A DNA stretch of 64,000 nucleotides from Lanius collurio (Eukaryota; Chordata; Aves; Passeriformes; Laniidae): contig JACBWW010000040.1 of the NCBI GenBank assembly GCA_020086605.1, positions 5,598,729-5,662,728 on the forward strand, written 5' to 3'. The position numbers were made by a program, and so were the translations under genes. Shown one piece after another: positions 1-19,760 of this stretch. Below the pieces are notes generated by a model. That model searched no databases. It was not told the DNA's origin and was given only the letters and a program-made list of their open reading frames with translations. Each line of letters begins with the position of its first letter. Positions within the stretch are counted from its first letter, which is position 1.

Positions 1-8469
<8,469 letters not shown>

Positions 8470-8760
8470 CTGGAAAAAAAATGAGGAAAAGGAGGAGGAA
8501 AGGGTGTGGAGGAAGCCGGGCCACACGCTGGGGAGCAAACTTCCCCCGTCGAGAAGGAAAGAAAATAAAAATAGAAAAAAAGACTTAGACAAAAGATCCC
8601 CCAGAGAAGCCCGGCTCTTGCAACAGGTCAGCGCCAGCTGCGTGCGCCTGGTCCCCGCCGCAGCGGCAGGGATGCGCGGCGGCTCTCACGGTACCCGCCG
8701 CCCCCGAGCTGCGGGATGCAGGGCAGGATGCGAAGTGCCGACGCCGCGCACCATGGCGGA

Positions 8761-8777
8761 GGGGAGGGTAGGGCGGG
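8761..8777 (+). promoter_or_regulatory. Canonical G-quadruplex motif
   Basis: GGGGAGGGTAGGGCGGG has four runs of three or more G with loops of 1, 2 and 1 bases, the strictest intramolecular G4 pattern. The G-rich strand is the template strand for CCDC85A, about 470 bp upstream of the ATG. Confidence 0.7.
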
Positions 8778-8860
8778 CCGGCCGGCGGCGGAGGAGGAGC
8801 GGGAAGCAGCGGGAAGGACGGAGCGGAGCGGGCGCTGCCGGCGCCAGTGGCGGGCGCGGG

Positions 8861-8922
8861 GCCGCTCGCGGCTTTTCAGCGGGGCGCGCGCCACGTGCGG
8901 GCGGGGGCGGCGCGGGCCCCGC
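8861..8922 (+). repeat. Direct repeat flanking the gap, left copy
   Basis: The 62 bases here match 9294-9355 except for two adjacent bases (TC against GA). The last 55 bases (8868-8922) are identical to 9301-9355 and include the CACGTG E-box. This copy ends exactly at the first N, as expected if two contig ends overlap and were not merged. Confidence 0.9.
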
Positions 8923-9286
8923 NNNNNNNNNNNNNNNNNNNNNNNNNNNNNNNNNNNNNNNNNNNNNNNNNNNNNNNNNNNNNNNNNNNNNNNNNNNNNN
9001 NNNNNNNNNNNNNNNNNNNNNNNNNNNNNNNNNNNNNNNNNNNNNNNNNNNNNNNNNNNNNNNNNNNNNNNNNNNNNNNNNNNNNNNNNNNNNNNNNNNN
9101 NNNNNNNNNNNNNNNNNNNNNNNNNNNNNNNNNNNNNNNNNNNNNNNNNNNNNNNNNNNNNNNNNNNNNNNNNNNNNNNNNNNNNNNNNNNNNNNNNNNN
9201 NNNNNNNNNNNNNNNNNNNNNNNNNNNNNNNNNNNNNNNNNNNNNNNNNNNNNNNNNNNNNNNNNNNNNNNNNNNNNNNNNNNNNN
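8923..9286. other. Assembly gap (run of 364 N)
   Basis: The unresolved bases lie inside the CpG island. The 62 bases before the gap recur immediately after it, so the gap edges carry duplicated or overlapping sequence and the gap length may be artificial. ORFs that cross the N run are meaningless. Confidence 1.
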
Positions 9287-9312
9287 CTGAAAAGCCGCGA
9301 GCGGCTTTTCAG
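9287..9312. repeat. 26-bp palindrome at the right gap edge
   Basis: Two perfect 12-bp arms (9287-9298 and 9301-9312) are separated by GA. The left arm is the reverse complement of GCGGCTTTTCAG. In the left-hand copy of the flanking repeat only the right arm is present. This could be a genuine hairpin that stalled sequencing or a fold-back assembly artefact. Confidence 0.85.
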
Positions 9313-9355
9313 CGGGGCGCGCGCCACGTGCGGGCGGGGGCGGCGCGGGCCCCGC
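9294..9355 (+). repeat. Direct repeat flanking the gap, right copy
   Basis: This is the second copy of 8861-8922. Its 5' end overlaps a perfect inverted repeat (9287-9312) that begins at the first base after the N run. Confidence 0.9.
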
Positions 9356-9365
9356 GCGGCTCTCG

Positions 9366-9380
9366 GGCGCCCCCTGCCGC
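9366..9380 (-). promoter_or_regulatory. CTCF-like motif at the CCDC85A CpG island
   Basis: The reverse complement reads GCGGCAGGGGGCGCC, matching 13 of 15 positions of the core consensus CCASYAGRKGGCRSY. It lies immediately next to a CCAAT box on the plus strand. Binding is inferred from the motif only. Confidence 0.45.
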
Positions 9381-9425
9381 CCAATGCCCGCCAGCGCGGC
9401 CGGGGCCATCCCGGGGCGGCGGGCC

Positions 9426-9511
9426 GGACGCACCTGAAGGAAGGATGGACACACGGGCGGGACGGACGCACCTGAAGGGTGGACACAGCTGCGGGACGGA
9501 CGCATCTGCGG
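9426..9511 (+). repeat. GC-rich minisatellite of GGACGCAcCTG units
   Basis: Three units start with GGACGCACCTGAAGG or a variant at 9426, 9464 and 9498 (spacing 38 and 34 bp), each followed by GGACACA-type sequence. It lies at the far end of the CpG island. No function is implied. Confidence 0.7.
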
Positions 9512-9610
9512 CAGCATCCCGGCCCCGCGGAACCGCGGCACAAACGCAGCCGCCCGCGCATCAATCCGATGGCTCCGGTGGGGCGGCTGCCGCGAGGTCA
9601 CCCATTACAT

Positions 9611-12600
9611 CACCGCCCGGCGGCACCGCCTCGGCGCAGCTCGCAGCACAGACAGGCTCGCACCGAACCTCAGTGCAGCTCCTACTCGGGCTCAAGATCG
9701 CATGCCATGAGCTAAGCCCCTCACAGGAATTAGGCTGGGGCTGCTGATACATCCTCCCTAAGAATATTCAGCCGCAGTGAAGCAAGAGACTCACATTCCC
9801 CAATTTGCTTAGAGATTCAAAGACTCTGCATAAATCTGCCTTGCAGATGATTTGAAACTTGATAATCCATTCGTGCTGCTTACAAAGAAAGATGAAATGA
9901 CAGATCGCAGAGGCAGAAGTGGATGAACTGAAACTATTAGGTGAGTAATTGGTTGAATCCCTATTTTTCAATCACCAAATTTCCTCTGAACAGTACCCCT
10001 GTGGGCAGAGGAGGCTGCCTCGCTTAATGGGCCTCCAGTTCTGCACTTTTAGAATTAGGTAGGATTAAAGAAGATTTCTGGTTCTTGAGGGGAAAATTAA
10101 AGAAGTTAATGCCAGCACTGGCACATCACGAAGGTGTCACCCCATGAGCAGGGCTGGCTCTCCACTGGCAGCTGCAGAATCTGTGCTCTATCTGTCCCAT
10201 GTCGCTGTCCCTGCCAGCTCCCTTGGCATTTTCCTGCAAATGCCACAGGACCAGACCAGCCAAGGATTATTTTTGCTCTTAGTCCTATTTAAAAGTTCCT
10301 ACAAGAATGGTTGAACCAAACACTGTTCCTTTGTCCTTACTGCTGTCCTTCTCCTTGAACTGCCAGCTGCACTTGATCGCAATAGAAGTTCTCCTGCTCT
10401 TGTCCTTTCCAGAATACACTTGGACTTTTCACCACACAAGTCCTCCATGTTTTCCCTTCCCAGCTGTCCTGCAGAGCTGATCTTTAAGATGATCCATTTT
10501 CTATGTACCTTCAGCTTCCCAGCCACATGCCAGACTCTCTGGTTCCATCCAGGATGGGTCCTGGCATGGGAATCCCACTTGAGCTGCTCCCACAGGTCCA
10601 GCCTGCTCCTCAGGACACTCTGCCCCCATTCCAAGGAATACCTGTGCCCCAGGAGGGTGGCACGTTGGCTCAGCTGCAGGAGGAACCTTGAAGCCCATCA
10701 CTGTCAACAAGAGCTCCAACCAAGCACAGAGCTTTGCCAGCATGAAATCCCATTTCCTGACCAGCACCAAGTATTGTGTGAAAATTTTATTTTCTCTGAA
10801 AACTCCATCACTCTCTTAAATCCTCTGATTTTTTTTTCCACTGCAAAGAACAAAGCCTGAGATAAAAGCTTCTGACCAGCCACAGCAAAAATACAGTAAA
10901 AGGCCATGAAAAGGAGCTGTCATCTTTTATGTCCAAATATATTCCATTTTAATGCAACTGAAAAAGAACAGCTTGGGGAAAAGACAGCAGTAAATAAAAG
11001 CTTTTCTTCTTCTTCTAATTCAGCAGAGATTTGAAAGGTCACATGATGTCGGATTTTTAAAAGTTCAAATTAATTTTCATCCACAAAATAAACAGTTAAC
11101 TGAAAAATGTCCAAAAACTTTTTAACACAAAAGCTTCAGGGAAGAGTGTCCACTTGCTTCAACATTACCAGTGTTTCTCTGGAGCAGCATTTCACAGCTT
11201 TTGATCACAAGGTGCCATGGAAAGCACCAATGTGAGATGAACAGCTTCAAGGAGCTGTTCCCCACAAATATGAACGCCTCCACATTTGTGTCTTCAGGAG
11301 ACACAGCTTTATTGTACAGGCACCAGTGAGACTGGGGAATTCACAAGAGTATGGCCATCGGAAGTAGTTCAAACTTCAAAAGTCTGGGAAAAAGTGTAGC
11401 TCTAATAATGGAAGCAAAAACGTATCAAGTGAAACTAATCTGGAACGTTTCTACAAGGAGCGATCTAATTTCACATTCACTCACGCTTGCCTAACAAGAT
11501 CAAAACCAGAGTGGGAAGTGCAACATAATTACTCCCATCTCCTGGCAAATGTAAAACTTTCCTTTCAGACAGAGCACCTCACTGCTCAAAATGCCAAGTA
11601 CCTCCCAGCTCCTGGGCTGCTACCATCAGTGGTGAGGACCACAACTGCCCCAAAACAAATACCGCAGTTTTCACATTAAAGCTGCATTTTTGCAATACTC
11701 CCCTGAATAATTCTCATTCACAGCCCAAAGTGGACAGTCTGGGCAAATGAATTTGGAGAGTGCAGTGCTGGGATTGCTGCAGCCTCTGTCCAGTGGCAAG
11801 GGGGATGGCAGTCCCTAGCCATCCTTCCAGCTCTTTCACACCACGTGCCAAATGCCAGCAGCAATGTGGATCTGCAGCCAATTAAATCTCCACAGCTGAC
11901 CACAGTTTGCCAGCTCAGTAACATTTTCACTGCTGTGCCCTGCTCACCCCTGGACATGCAGATACCCAGCAACTGTTGCTGGAAAATTCTCTGCCATATC
12001 CTCTAGGACTTGCTTTTCATTTCTGTCTGCAGACCCTCCAGTGCTTTAAGTTTCTGACTGCTGGGCGGAGTTTCTAAGCATTATTATAACCAATAACAAT
12101 TATCTGATTGTTTTAAAAACACTTTTGGACATTTCCAATGAGGCCCTGAAGCTGTTCAATAGCTCTCTGCCAAAAATATGTCATAGCTGAGTATTTGCCT
12201 AGCAGTCATTTTACACAAAGATGGCTAAACTGTTTTTGTTCAGACCTTCCAAAAATACTTTTGAGATGAGTTCAGACTTGAAAAATGTCATTCCCAAATT
12301 GGAAGGCAGTGGAGGGAGTTTTAAAAATGAAAAGTTCAAGTAATTTTAGTTACAGTTGCTCCTAGATGTTCTTCCCATCAGTCATGTGTCTGTAGCTGAC
12401 ACTCAACGCAGCGTCCCCAACATGAGCTGCTCTTCAGTGCAGGCCCTTCATTCTCTGCTGGCTCATCCCCTGTTCCTAGGCAGAGCTCCACACCTTCCGA
12501 TCCCAAACCAAGGAGAGAGTTCCCCTGCCCATCCTGTCCATACAAAGCCTCTCTCCACCATGGCAGCACCCCAGCCATGCATCTCTTGCCAGCCTGGTCC

Positions 12601-15600
12601 ATTACTCCCTCATTTGTAGGGTCTCATCAGTTCTCTCTGTCCATCCCTAGGTTAAAGTTTTCCTCAGCAGCTTTTGTGAGCACATTGTTAAAAATGCTTT
12701 TGCCTCATTTGGCCAGGAGGATGGCACCTCTTCCTAACAGTCCCTGACACTCAAAGAGCATCCCACGGTCACAAAAACCAGATCCCTGCTGTAAATGCCA
12801 GCTGTGCCAGCACTTACTGGCCACAGGATCCAATCACTCCTACTCCAGCTCTTCCACCATCAAAGGATTCACTTTCCAACCCTGACTGCCACTCCTGTAG
12901 TCACTGTACCAGCATAAATTAGAGAATGCATTTTACAATACAATATAGATCAACTTTTCCTAATGGAGTCTCCCGCAGTGTTCACGGAGTGTTGGTACAT
13001 ATAAAAGTTAATAGTCTGACACCAGGCCATCCACACAGTATTTCCTACTTCACTGCATGCCCACTTCCACTGCACAAAGGATATTATGGATAATGCCATC
13101 TAGCTAAAGCTGGCCAGAAACAAAATCCTTCAGTACAGACACCTTTGTATTCAAAGCATTTACAGATGGAACCTCATCTTTTGCTCCCGACTAGACCACA
13201 GGTAAAAGTAAAGAGCCAATTTTGAGCAAACAAAACTAGGCAGCATGCACTTCTATCATCCCAGAAATACTTTAGAGAGGGAAAGAAGTTCCCATAATTT
13301 CAACTAGGAGAAAACGTAAAAGAAATCCAGAAAAAAAATGTTTTCAAATTCACAACCTGAAGAGAGGGGGGTAAGAATAGCTTGAATTAGTCATTGAGCT
13401 TTTCAAAATTTCAGAAAGTTGCAACTTAAACCCCTTTAATTAACAACTTGTGGTAAATAGTTTCTATTTATTCTGTAAGAAAACTAACTATGTAAAAAGT
13501 TTTTCTTCTTAAAATTGTTGAAAAGTTTACCTCCACATTTCAAAATTCAGAAATTCTCACTAAGCAAATGTTGGCTGTGAACTTCCTCTCATTGCCACCC
13601 ATACCTTCCTCATGGTCCAGCAACCATGCAAGTGTGCGATGAGCTGGATCAGCTTCGTAAGTCAATGACAAAATAATGTCAAAATCTACCACTTAGGAAT
13701 AATGACTGGTTTTCCCATGGATGACTGCACTGATCTGGCTCACAGAATCTGTATGGGATGCAAGGGAGTTGGAAGGAACACACAAGGCCAGGATGGAGAC
13801 GGAGCAAGCCCAACTGTGCTGGCAGAAGCCTGCATCTGGAGCAGACTAAACACACCCTGACTCAGGACAGCCATCAAAGATGCCCTAGAGGAGAGTAGAG
13901 CAATGAGCACGTCCTGCTTGAGCTCAGCCAGTGGCTGTGGCTCAGCCAGATTTGCAGCTTTGGCTTGGAACCTGTAATAGAATGAAAACTCCTGGAAGGT
14001 CTCACGTAGGCACTTTGCCTTTTATTTCAGTTGTAGACCTGTGTACCCCTCCTCCAGGACAAATCCAGGCTCCCCAAGTCATGGATGAGGTGAGTAAGGA
14101 AAAGATCTTTTCCTGAGCCAGGAACAGAAACTGCCACTCAAACTGACAGGGAAATTGCTTCTGCAGGTGTTGGCCCACACTCCCAAGCCCGTCTGTTAAT
14201 CTCAGTGAGGTTCATGTAAATGAACATGCTTTATACCTCCCAAGGTTAAACAAGTGGGATGATGGCTGATACTTAGAGGCAACATAAAATATGGAAACAG
14301 GCACCTTTCCAACCCAGCAGAAAACATTCCTGAAACAATAACTTAAAGGCATCCATAGATGTTAGAGGGAAATCGTTAATTACAACATTTTTATTTGGCT
14401 GATTTTATCGCAGAGGGCTTGGCAACTTCTCTGCAGAGCTGACAGTTTGTTCTGGCTGGGATCCAACACAGACACATAACCAGAGCATCTGTGGGGTTGT
14501 TTTAATTGTGCTCCTGTTCATCATTTGGGTAACACTGGACTTTGCTTCCTGTTCATACTTGATTAGTGAGTTAATAAGGGGCCAGATGCTTCTTTCCACC
14601 ATTGTTGATGGAAATAAAGTACATGACCATATGGTGGGAAGTGAGATGAGGTGCATGTCCTAGAGTATCATCCTTTGCTTCCCCAACCCTGGAAAAGGGG
14701 CAAATACTGGCACAGTATCTACAGAGATGAAGATGGAGACCTTCTGTCCTTCTCTAAGACATCAATAGAGCTTTAAGCATTTACAACATACTTAGTAAGC
14801 ACAAGCATTGGAATGAGATTAGGGCATTATTGATATGTGTTAATAAAACTTTTTTACAAAAAGTGATTACTCATTGCATTTTTTACAAAGCTATGTGTGC
14901 TTAAGTAAAGCTAATCTACACCAGGACAGATCTCCAATGGTTTGTAACACTATTTTTAATTTAGAATCATCTTAATCGATCAAAAAGCATTTAAATCCAC
15001 TCATTCTGGCTGACTCATGGCTACGCGATGGCCTTTTATATCCAGCTCCTTCCTTGGTAGGGTGGGATTTTGTAACTTTCAAAACATATCCCAAAATCTC
15101 AGGGTTTGCCCGCAGTAAGGTGGGCTCTGTTGTGAAATCACAGGTTATTTATTCACCACTTACTTTGTCACAGAGACACCAGTGGTCTGCTGCACAAGCC
15201 AATTTCTCACTGTCTCTTGCTGCTTCACTGACAGCTTCCACAGGGCAGCTCAGTGGGAAACCATTCCAGGGACTTCCAAATTACCTAAACTTCCCATCCT
15301 AAGGTTTTCACATCTTCACTAGGATTATCTATTTACAGAGAAGCAAAATTAGATTCTTTTGAAGATTCCCCTAGAGTCACTTTAAATACTAGACTAGTTT
15401 AAAAACGCAAATAAAACCATTCATCCAGCCAAGTGTTGGTCCTTGAGTACAAAACTGGAAAGCAAGTAAAGTAAAGCCTAAAACCAAGGAACACCCACAG
15501 GAGACATTTACACATCAGTCTTATCCTCACTGCAACCCCTAGTCCATCTCAGCACTTCTCAAAGCCAGTGGCCAGGCCACAGCATCTGGAATGCTGCTTC

Positions 15601-17159
15601 CCACAACATTCCTCTTTGCTGGGGCTCCAGAGCCAGGACAGCAGCTCAGGAACAGCTCATTTCCTGACAAGTTAACCTGTAATGCTGCCCTGCCAGCCCT
15701 AGCCCAGGCTTCATCTGAGGGGTGCTTAGCTCTGCACGGCTCCTGCTGCAAGAAAGAATTCCAAGACCCTTTAACTTTTAGATAATAAAAACCAGCAGGA
15801 GTAGCACAACCTCTCCAGCAGATGTGGCTGTGATAACATTCACTTCCTCTGTATCAGTTGCAGCTTTGATAATTCCCATTTCCTTATCATCTTTAAAACT
15901 CAGCTTTTTTTCCCCTTTCCTTTTTAATTAAAAACCAAACAAACAAAAGGAAAAGAACAGAAGGAAAACAAAACAACAACAACAAAACCCTTCAGTGTTT
16001 GGGCTCCTATGAAGAGAAGCATTCAGAGCTTATCTAACAGAACATGGCACTTCCTATTAAGTGCATTCCCTGTGCTGCTACAGCAATTTAAAAATGACTG
16101 CAGTCATTTCTTAGGGTTTATATCCCACATCTGAACAAACCCTGGCTCTCCAGCTCACTGGCAATTCCTCACAGGGCTCTGGTGGAGCACAGCAGTAACA
16201 CGGGTGAAGGAGCTGGTGCTCAGAGCCCTTTGGGCTCATTCACAATGTCAGTGAAAGGGCCCAGTGAACAGAGAGTCTGCCCAGGACAGCAGACACCTTT
16301 TGCCAATTTTTAGTATTTCTTTTAATTGCTATCTACAGATTATTTTTGATGAGAAAAACAAGAAAAGTTGCCAGAAAAGGAGAGTTAATGGTATGGCAGT
16401 AAAACTATCACAATGCCTGGTGGAGTTGTAAGTTTTAGCTGGAATTAAAGCCCAGCTGGATCTAAAGTTATTGCCTTCATATCAGTTGGAAACTACAGGA
16501 CTGTAGAAGGAAGCTGCCTGCTAAGAGATACAATGTTCACTTGCTCCAGCCCTGTGCAGACACCACTGGCTCCAGAAACTAATTATCAGCTCTTACAGCA
16601 CCATTCAGGACGGAGTAAAGACTGCAGTGTATAATCCATGCTGAGCTTCCTTTATTTATTTGCACTGCAAGGGCAACCGAGACCCCCAGCAATGGAGTGG
16701 GACCCCTTGGAGCTGGGACTATAGAACTACTAAAGGAGAGGACTGTCCTCAATATAGTCCATAAAAAGACAGTGCTCCTAGAATTTACAAGATACACCTT
16801 TAGACCTCTGGTTCCTGCAAAGGAAAGAGGCAGAATTAGTTAAATCTGAGTGTCCCATTTAATAAATGGGCATTTCTCACTGCAAAGCTGCGCTCACATT
16901 ACACTAAGGAAGGAACAAACCACAACCTTATTGTCAGTTCAGCAAACAGTAATCAGCTGAACATTTACCATCATGTCATGCACTAAGACTTTGAAGTTCT
17001 CACTGGTTTGGGGCCACTGAAATATGCATCTACATATCAATGTATGCAGTGTCCCTCTCAGAAGGAAGGTATACAGTAATTGGAAAGGCAGCTCATGAGG
17101 TTATTGAATGAACAACAATCCCTGCAGATCACCTTCCTCTGCAACTTTCATCTCCAGGA
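9611..17159. other. Intergenic: no gene recognised
   Basis: Upstream of the CCDC85A CpG island the sequence is ordinary, mixed AT-rich DNA. The ORFs are below about 150 codons and have no recognisable domains. An A/C-rich low-complexity patch with an (AAC)n core lies at 15931-15988. The interval 14790-15000 is AT-rich and non-repetitive and may be regulatory, but I cannot support a specific call. No CR1, LTR or RNA gene was seen. Confidence 0.7.
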
Positions 17160-17430
17160 ACACACTCGTTAGTTATTCTGCTGATTCCTCTCAGTGGGAA
17201 AAATCCATTAAATATTTAATTAGGCTGTGTTCAATATATTAGGTAAGTGAACTACTCTATCTAGTGCTAACTTAATGTTACATGCTGTATCATTACAACA
17301 CCGTGCTGCAATGACATGCACATTATTGGAGATTTTGTTCTATTTGCCTGTGAACAGCAACAGCAAAACAAAAAGGAACACCCAAATCAGGATTTCTATT
17401 CTAAGCATCCTCCTTTGAGCTATTATTAAT
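17160..17430. promoter_or_regulatory. Candidate conserved non-coding block (weak)
   Basis: An AT-rich, non-repetitive stretch with a TTAATTAG homeodomain-type core, TATTTAATTAGG, and the AATATATTAGG / ATTATTGGAG neighbourhood. It is a candidate enhancer because of its compositional complexity and site density; conservation is untested. Confidence 0.2.
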
Positions 17431-18674
17431 CAATTCCAGCGGAGATGCATGAACTCAGAAAACTGGGTATTGGAGCAAGGGGCTTTTAGGCTTGTTTGGG
17501 TTATTAAGTGGAGCAGGAATTCATTGGTAGAGAAGATCCCTGTGCATGGCTTGCACAGCCACAGGCCCAACAGAGCAGACTGGACATTCTAAACTGAATG
17601 AAACAGAGCTAAAACAGAGAGGGGGTAACTTAGCAACTCCAAGAAATAAAATTTAATCTAAGTAAAGCACAAACCATTCCTTGAGAACGACTGGCAAAAT
17701 CCTGCTGACCTCAGTCACTTCCCAGCAATTTGGGATGACACACATCGTAACATTTGGAATACACAGGGAGAGGAAAGAGAATCACACTGCTGTACATTTT
17801 GTCACAGCTGAGGTATGAAAAATGCCAAGGGCAAGTGGTTCTGAAAATAAACTGATAGGCTGCAGTTGAAACAATTGTTTCCAACAAGGAAATATTAGAT
17901 GCCAAAAACCCCAACCCCCAATCTTCAGGGGATGAGCATTTTCTCTGTTTGTAACATTGGATAAACAGTGTGCACAAAGATTTTTGCATAGCAAACTCTT
18001 GCAGCTCCACCACCAACAAAGGAGGATCTAACCCAGAAATGAGATTCCCTAGGCTGACTCAGCCAATGTTCTTCAAGGCTACATAACAGATTGTAACTTC
18101 CTCGTACCCTTGGATAGGGACAACTGGGTTAGTCCTGAAGGACTGGAGTATGGTGCCACCACATAATGTCCCAGAACTGATTCATTATGATTAAAAAAGG
18201 AAACAAACTTCACTAATTTTTAATAGGAATTCAGTGCTATAGAGGCAGAGACCAGTTAGATATTTTAGAATTTGTCCCAAAACTCACTGGCTCCAATACA
18301 TGGCTTTCCATTATTTGCAAGGAGTGCTGGACTCATACCCTGCTCGAGTACTTCTTACCAGCCTTGGTCCTCATCTCTTTGTAAAAGCAGAATGGCATTT
18401 GCACAGAGAAAATTACAGAAACAAAATCAGAAGAGGGAAATAGCTAACAAAAAATAATTAGGAGAAAGAAAATCACATTGCCTACTTTTTTCTTTTGTCA
18501 ATTAAAATTCTCACACAGATGCAGTAATACAAGTGGTACTTCCTTACATTGCCAAAAATGCAAAGATGTTAAAGAGAATTTTGCAAGTCAGTGATGTGTC
18601 AGAAAATTCCAGCTAACTTTGATAAATGTCTTTTTTAAAAGAGAAAATGTGTTTGTGCTCTTTTTTCCACTATA

Positions 18675-18679
<5 letters not shown>

Positions 18680-18705
<26 letters not shown>
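18680..18705 (+). repeat. Poly-T run, 26 bases
   Basis: An uninterrupted run of 26 T. On the minus strand this would be a poly-A tail, but the sequence before it on that strand is not a retrotransposon or processed gene I recognise. I see no target-site duplication. Confidence 0.95.
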
Positions 18706-19011
18706 GTGGGAGATTTTTTAGCAGTGGCTCTTATAAGCAATAAAAACAAAACATTTGGAAAAAATGCAGAGCATAGAGCACTGTTGCACACAGCCATGGG
18801 AAGATGTGCAGCTGAGAAATTACTTTTGGAAATAAAGCAGGTTCTGGAACTAGACCACCTTCAAATTTACACAAACCCAGAATATCCCTGATCTATTACA
18901 GGGGCAAGGGGGAAGCAGTTTGGACCAAACTGAAAGGAAAACCTCCCAGAGGTTTTCTTCCAAGAGGATCAGATGACGATGCTTCCCTCAAAAGTAGCTA
19001 TTTATGAATAA

Positions 19012-19032
19012 GTAAATAAATAAATAAATAAG
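19012..19032 (+). repeat. (AAAT)n microsatellite
   Basis: About five tandem AAAT/TAAA units. Confidence 0.9.
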
Positions 19033-19539
19033 GCTGAATAGAAACAGTTATTTCCCATACAACCTTCCAAAGCACAGACAAGAACGAAGGACAAAGTTAG
19101 AGGGTTTCATCATGATTACAGACATAGGAGGAAAACAGAACAAACTACAACCAGATACTGTTAAAGATACTATTGGTTTAAACACAACTCCCCTTCTTCA
19201 AAGGGTGACAGAAATGTGCTGGCCCCACAGGGAAATTGAGAGTCTTCTCATCTTTGTGCTATAATGTTCTTGTTTCTCGTCTTCCAGGGACACAAATCAC
19301 TGCTCAGCACCACGACACATCCTCCTGTAGCAGTACCATCTGAACGTGTGCCAGCCTGGCCCCAAACAGGGAGAGTTTCAGGGGAGAGGGAAGCCATCAG
19401 ACACAATGCTCATGTAGCAAAAACCTAAGAAGATTTATGTATCAATCTGCATAAACAAGGCAGTCGCCTGATTTGTATGGATGGGCACTGCAGCTGCTCA
19501 CTTTGCCAGGATTCTGAGGACAGCCTTTGGTCTGAAATC

Positions 19540-19760
19540 ATCTTCGCCAAGTTTACATCTCAATAATCCAATTAAAATGTACAAGAACTAATTAAACTTA
19601 ATGGATAACGATAGTAACAATAGTCCATAGTAATTTCTAGCATTTTCTATCTTCAATGAGCTTTACAGGCATTAACTAATTAATGGATAACATGAATTAA
19701 AAAATCAATGCATGAGCATAGCATATGATTAGAATTAACATTTCAATTACTCTCCTTCTC
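19540..19760. promoter_or_regulatory. Candidate conserved non-coding block rich in TAATTA-type sites
   Basis: A non-repetitive, very AT-rich stretch with many homeodomain cores (CCAATTAAAA, CTAATTAAAC, ACTAATTAATGG, GAATTAAC) and the POU/homeodomain-like GCATATGATTAG. The density of such cores exceeds the flanks. It is an inferred enhancer; nothing in the sequence fixes its target. Confidence 0.3.

Larger units (their letters stand above)
17431..19539. other. Intergenic: simple repeats only
   Basis: No gene was recognised. The interval contains the T26 run and an (AAAT)n tract listed separately. ORFs around the T run, such as the poly-Lys one on the minus strand, are products of the homopolymer. 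Confidence 0.7.

Noticed and set aside
8504..9747. Long plus- and minus-strand ORFs across the gap
   Set aside because: They run through 364 N translated as X and through GC-rich DNA with few stops; not evidence of coding.
18588..18797. Minus-strand ORF with a poly-lysine run
   Set aside because: Created by the T26 homopolymer.
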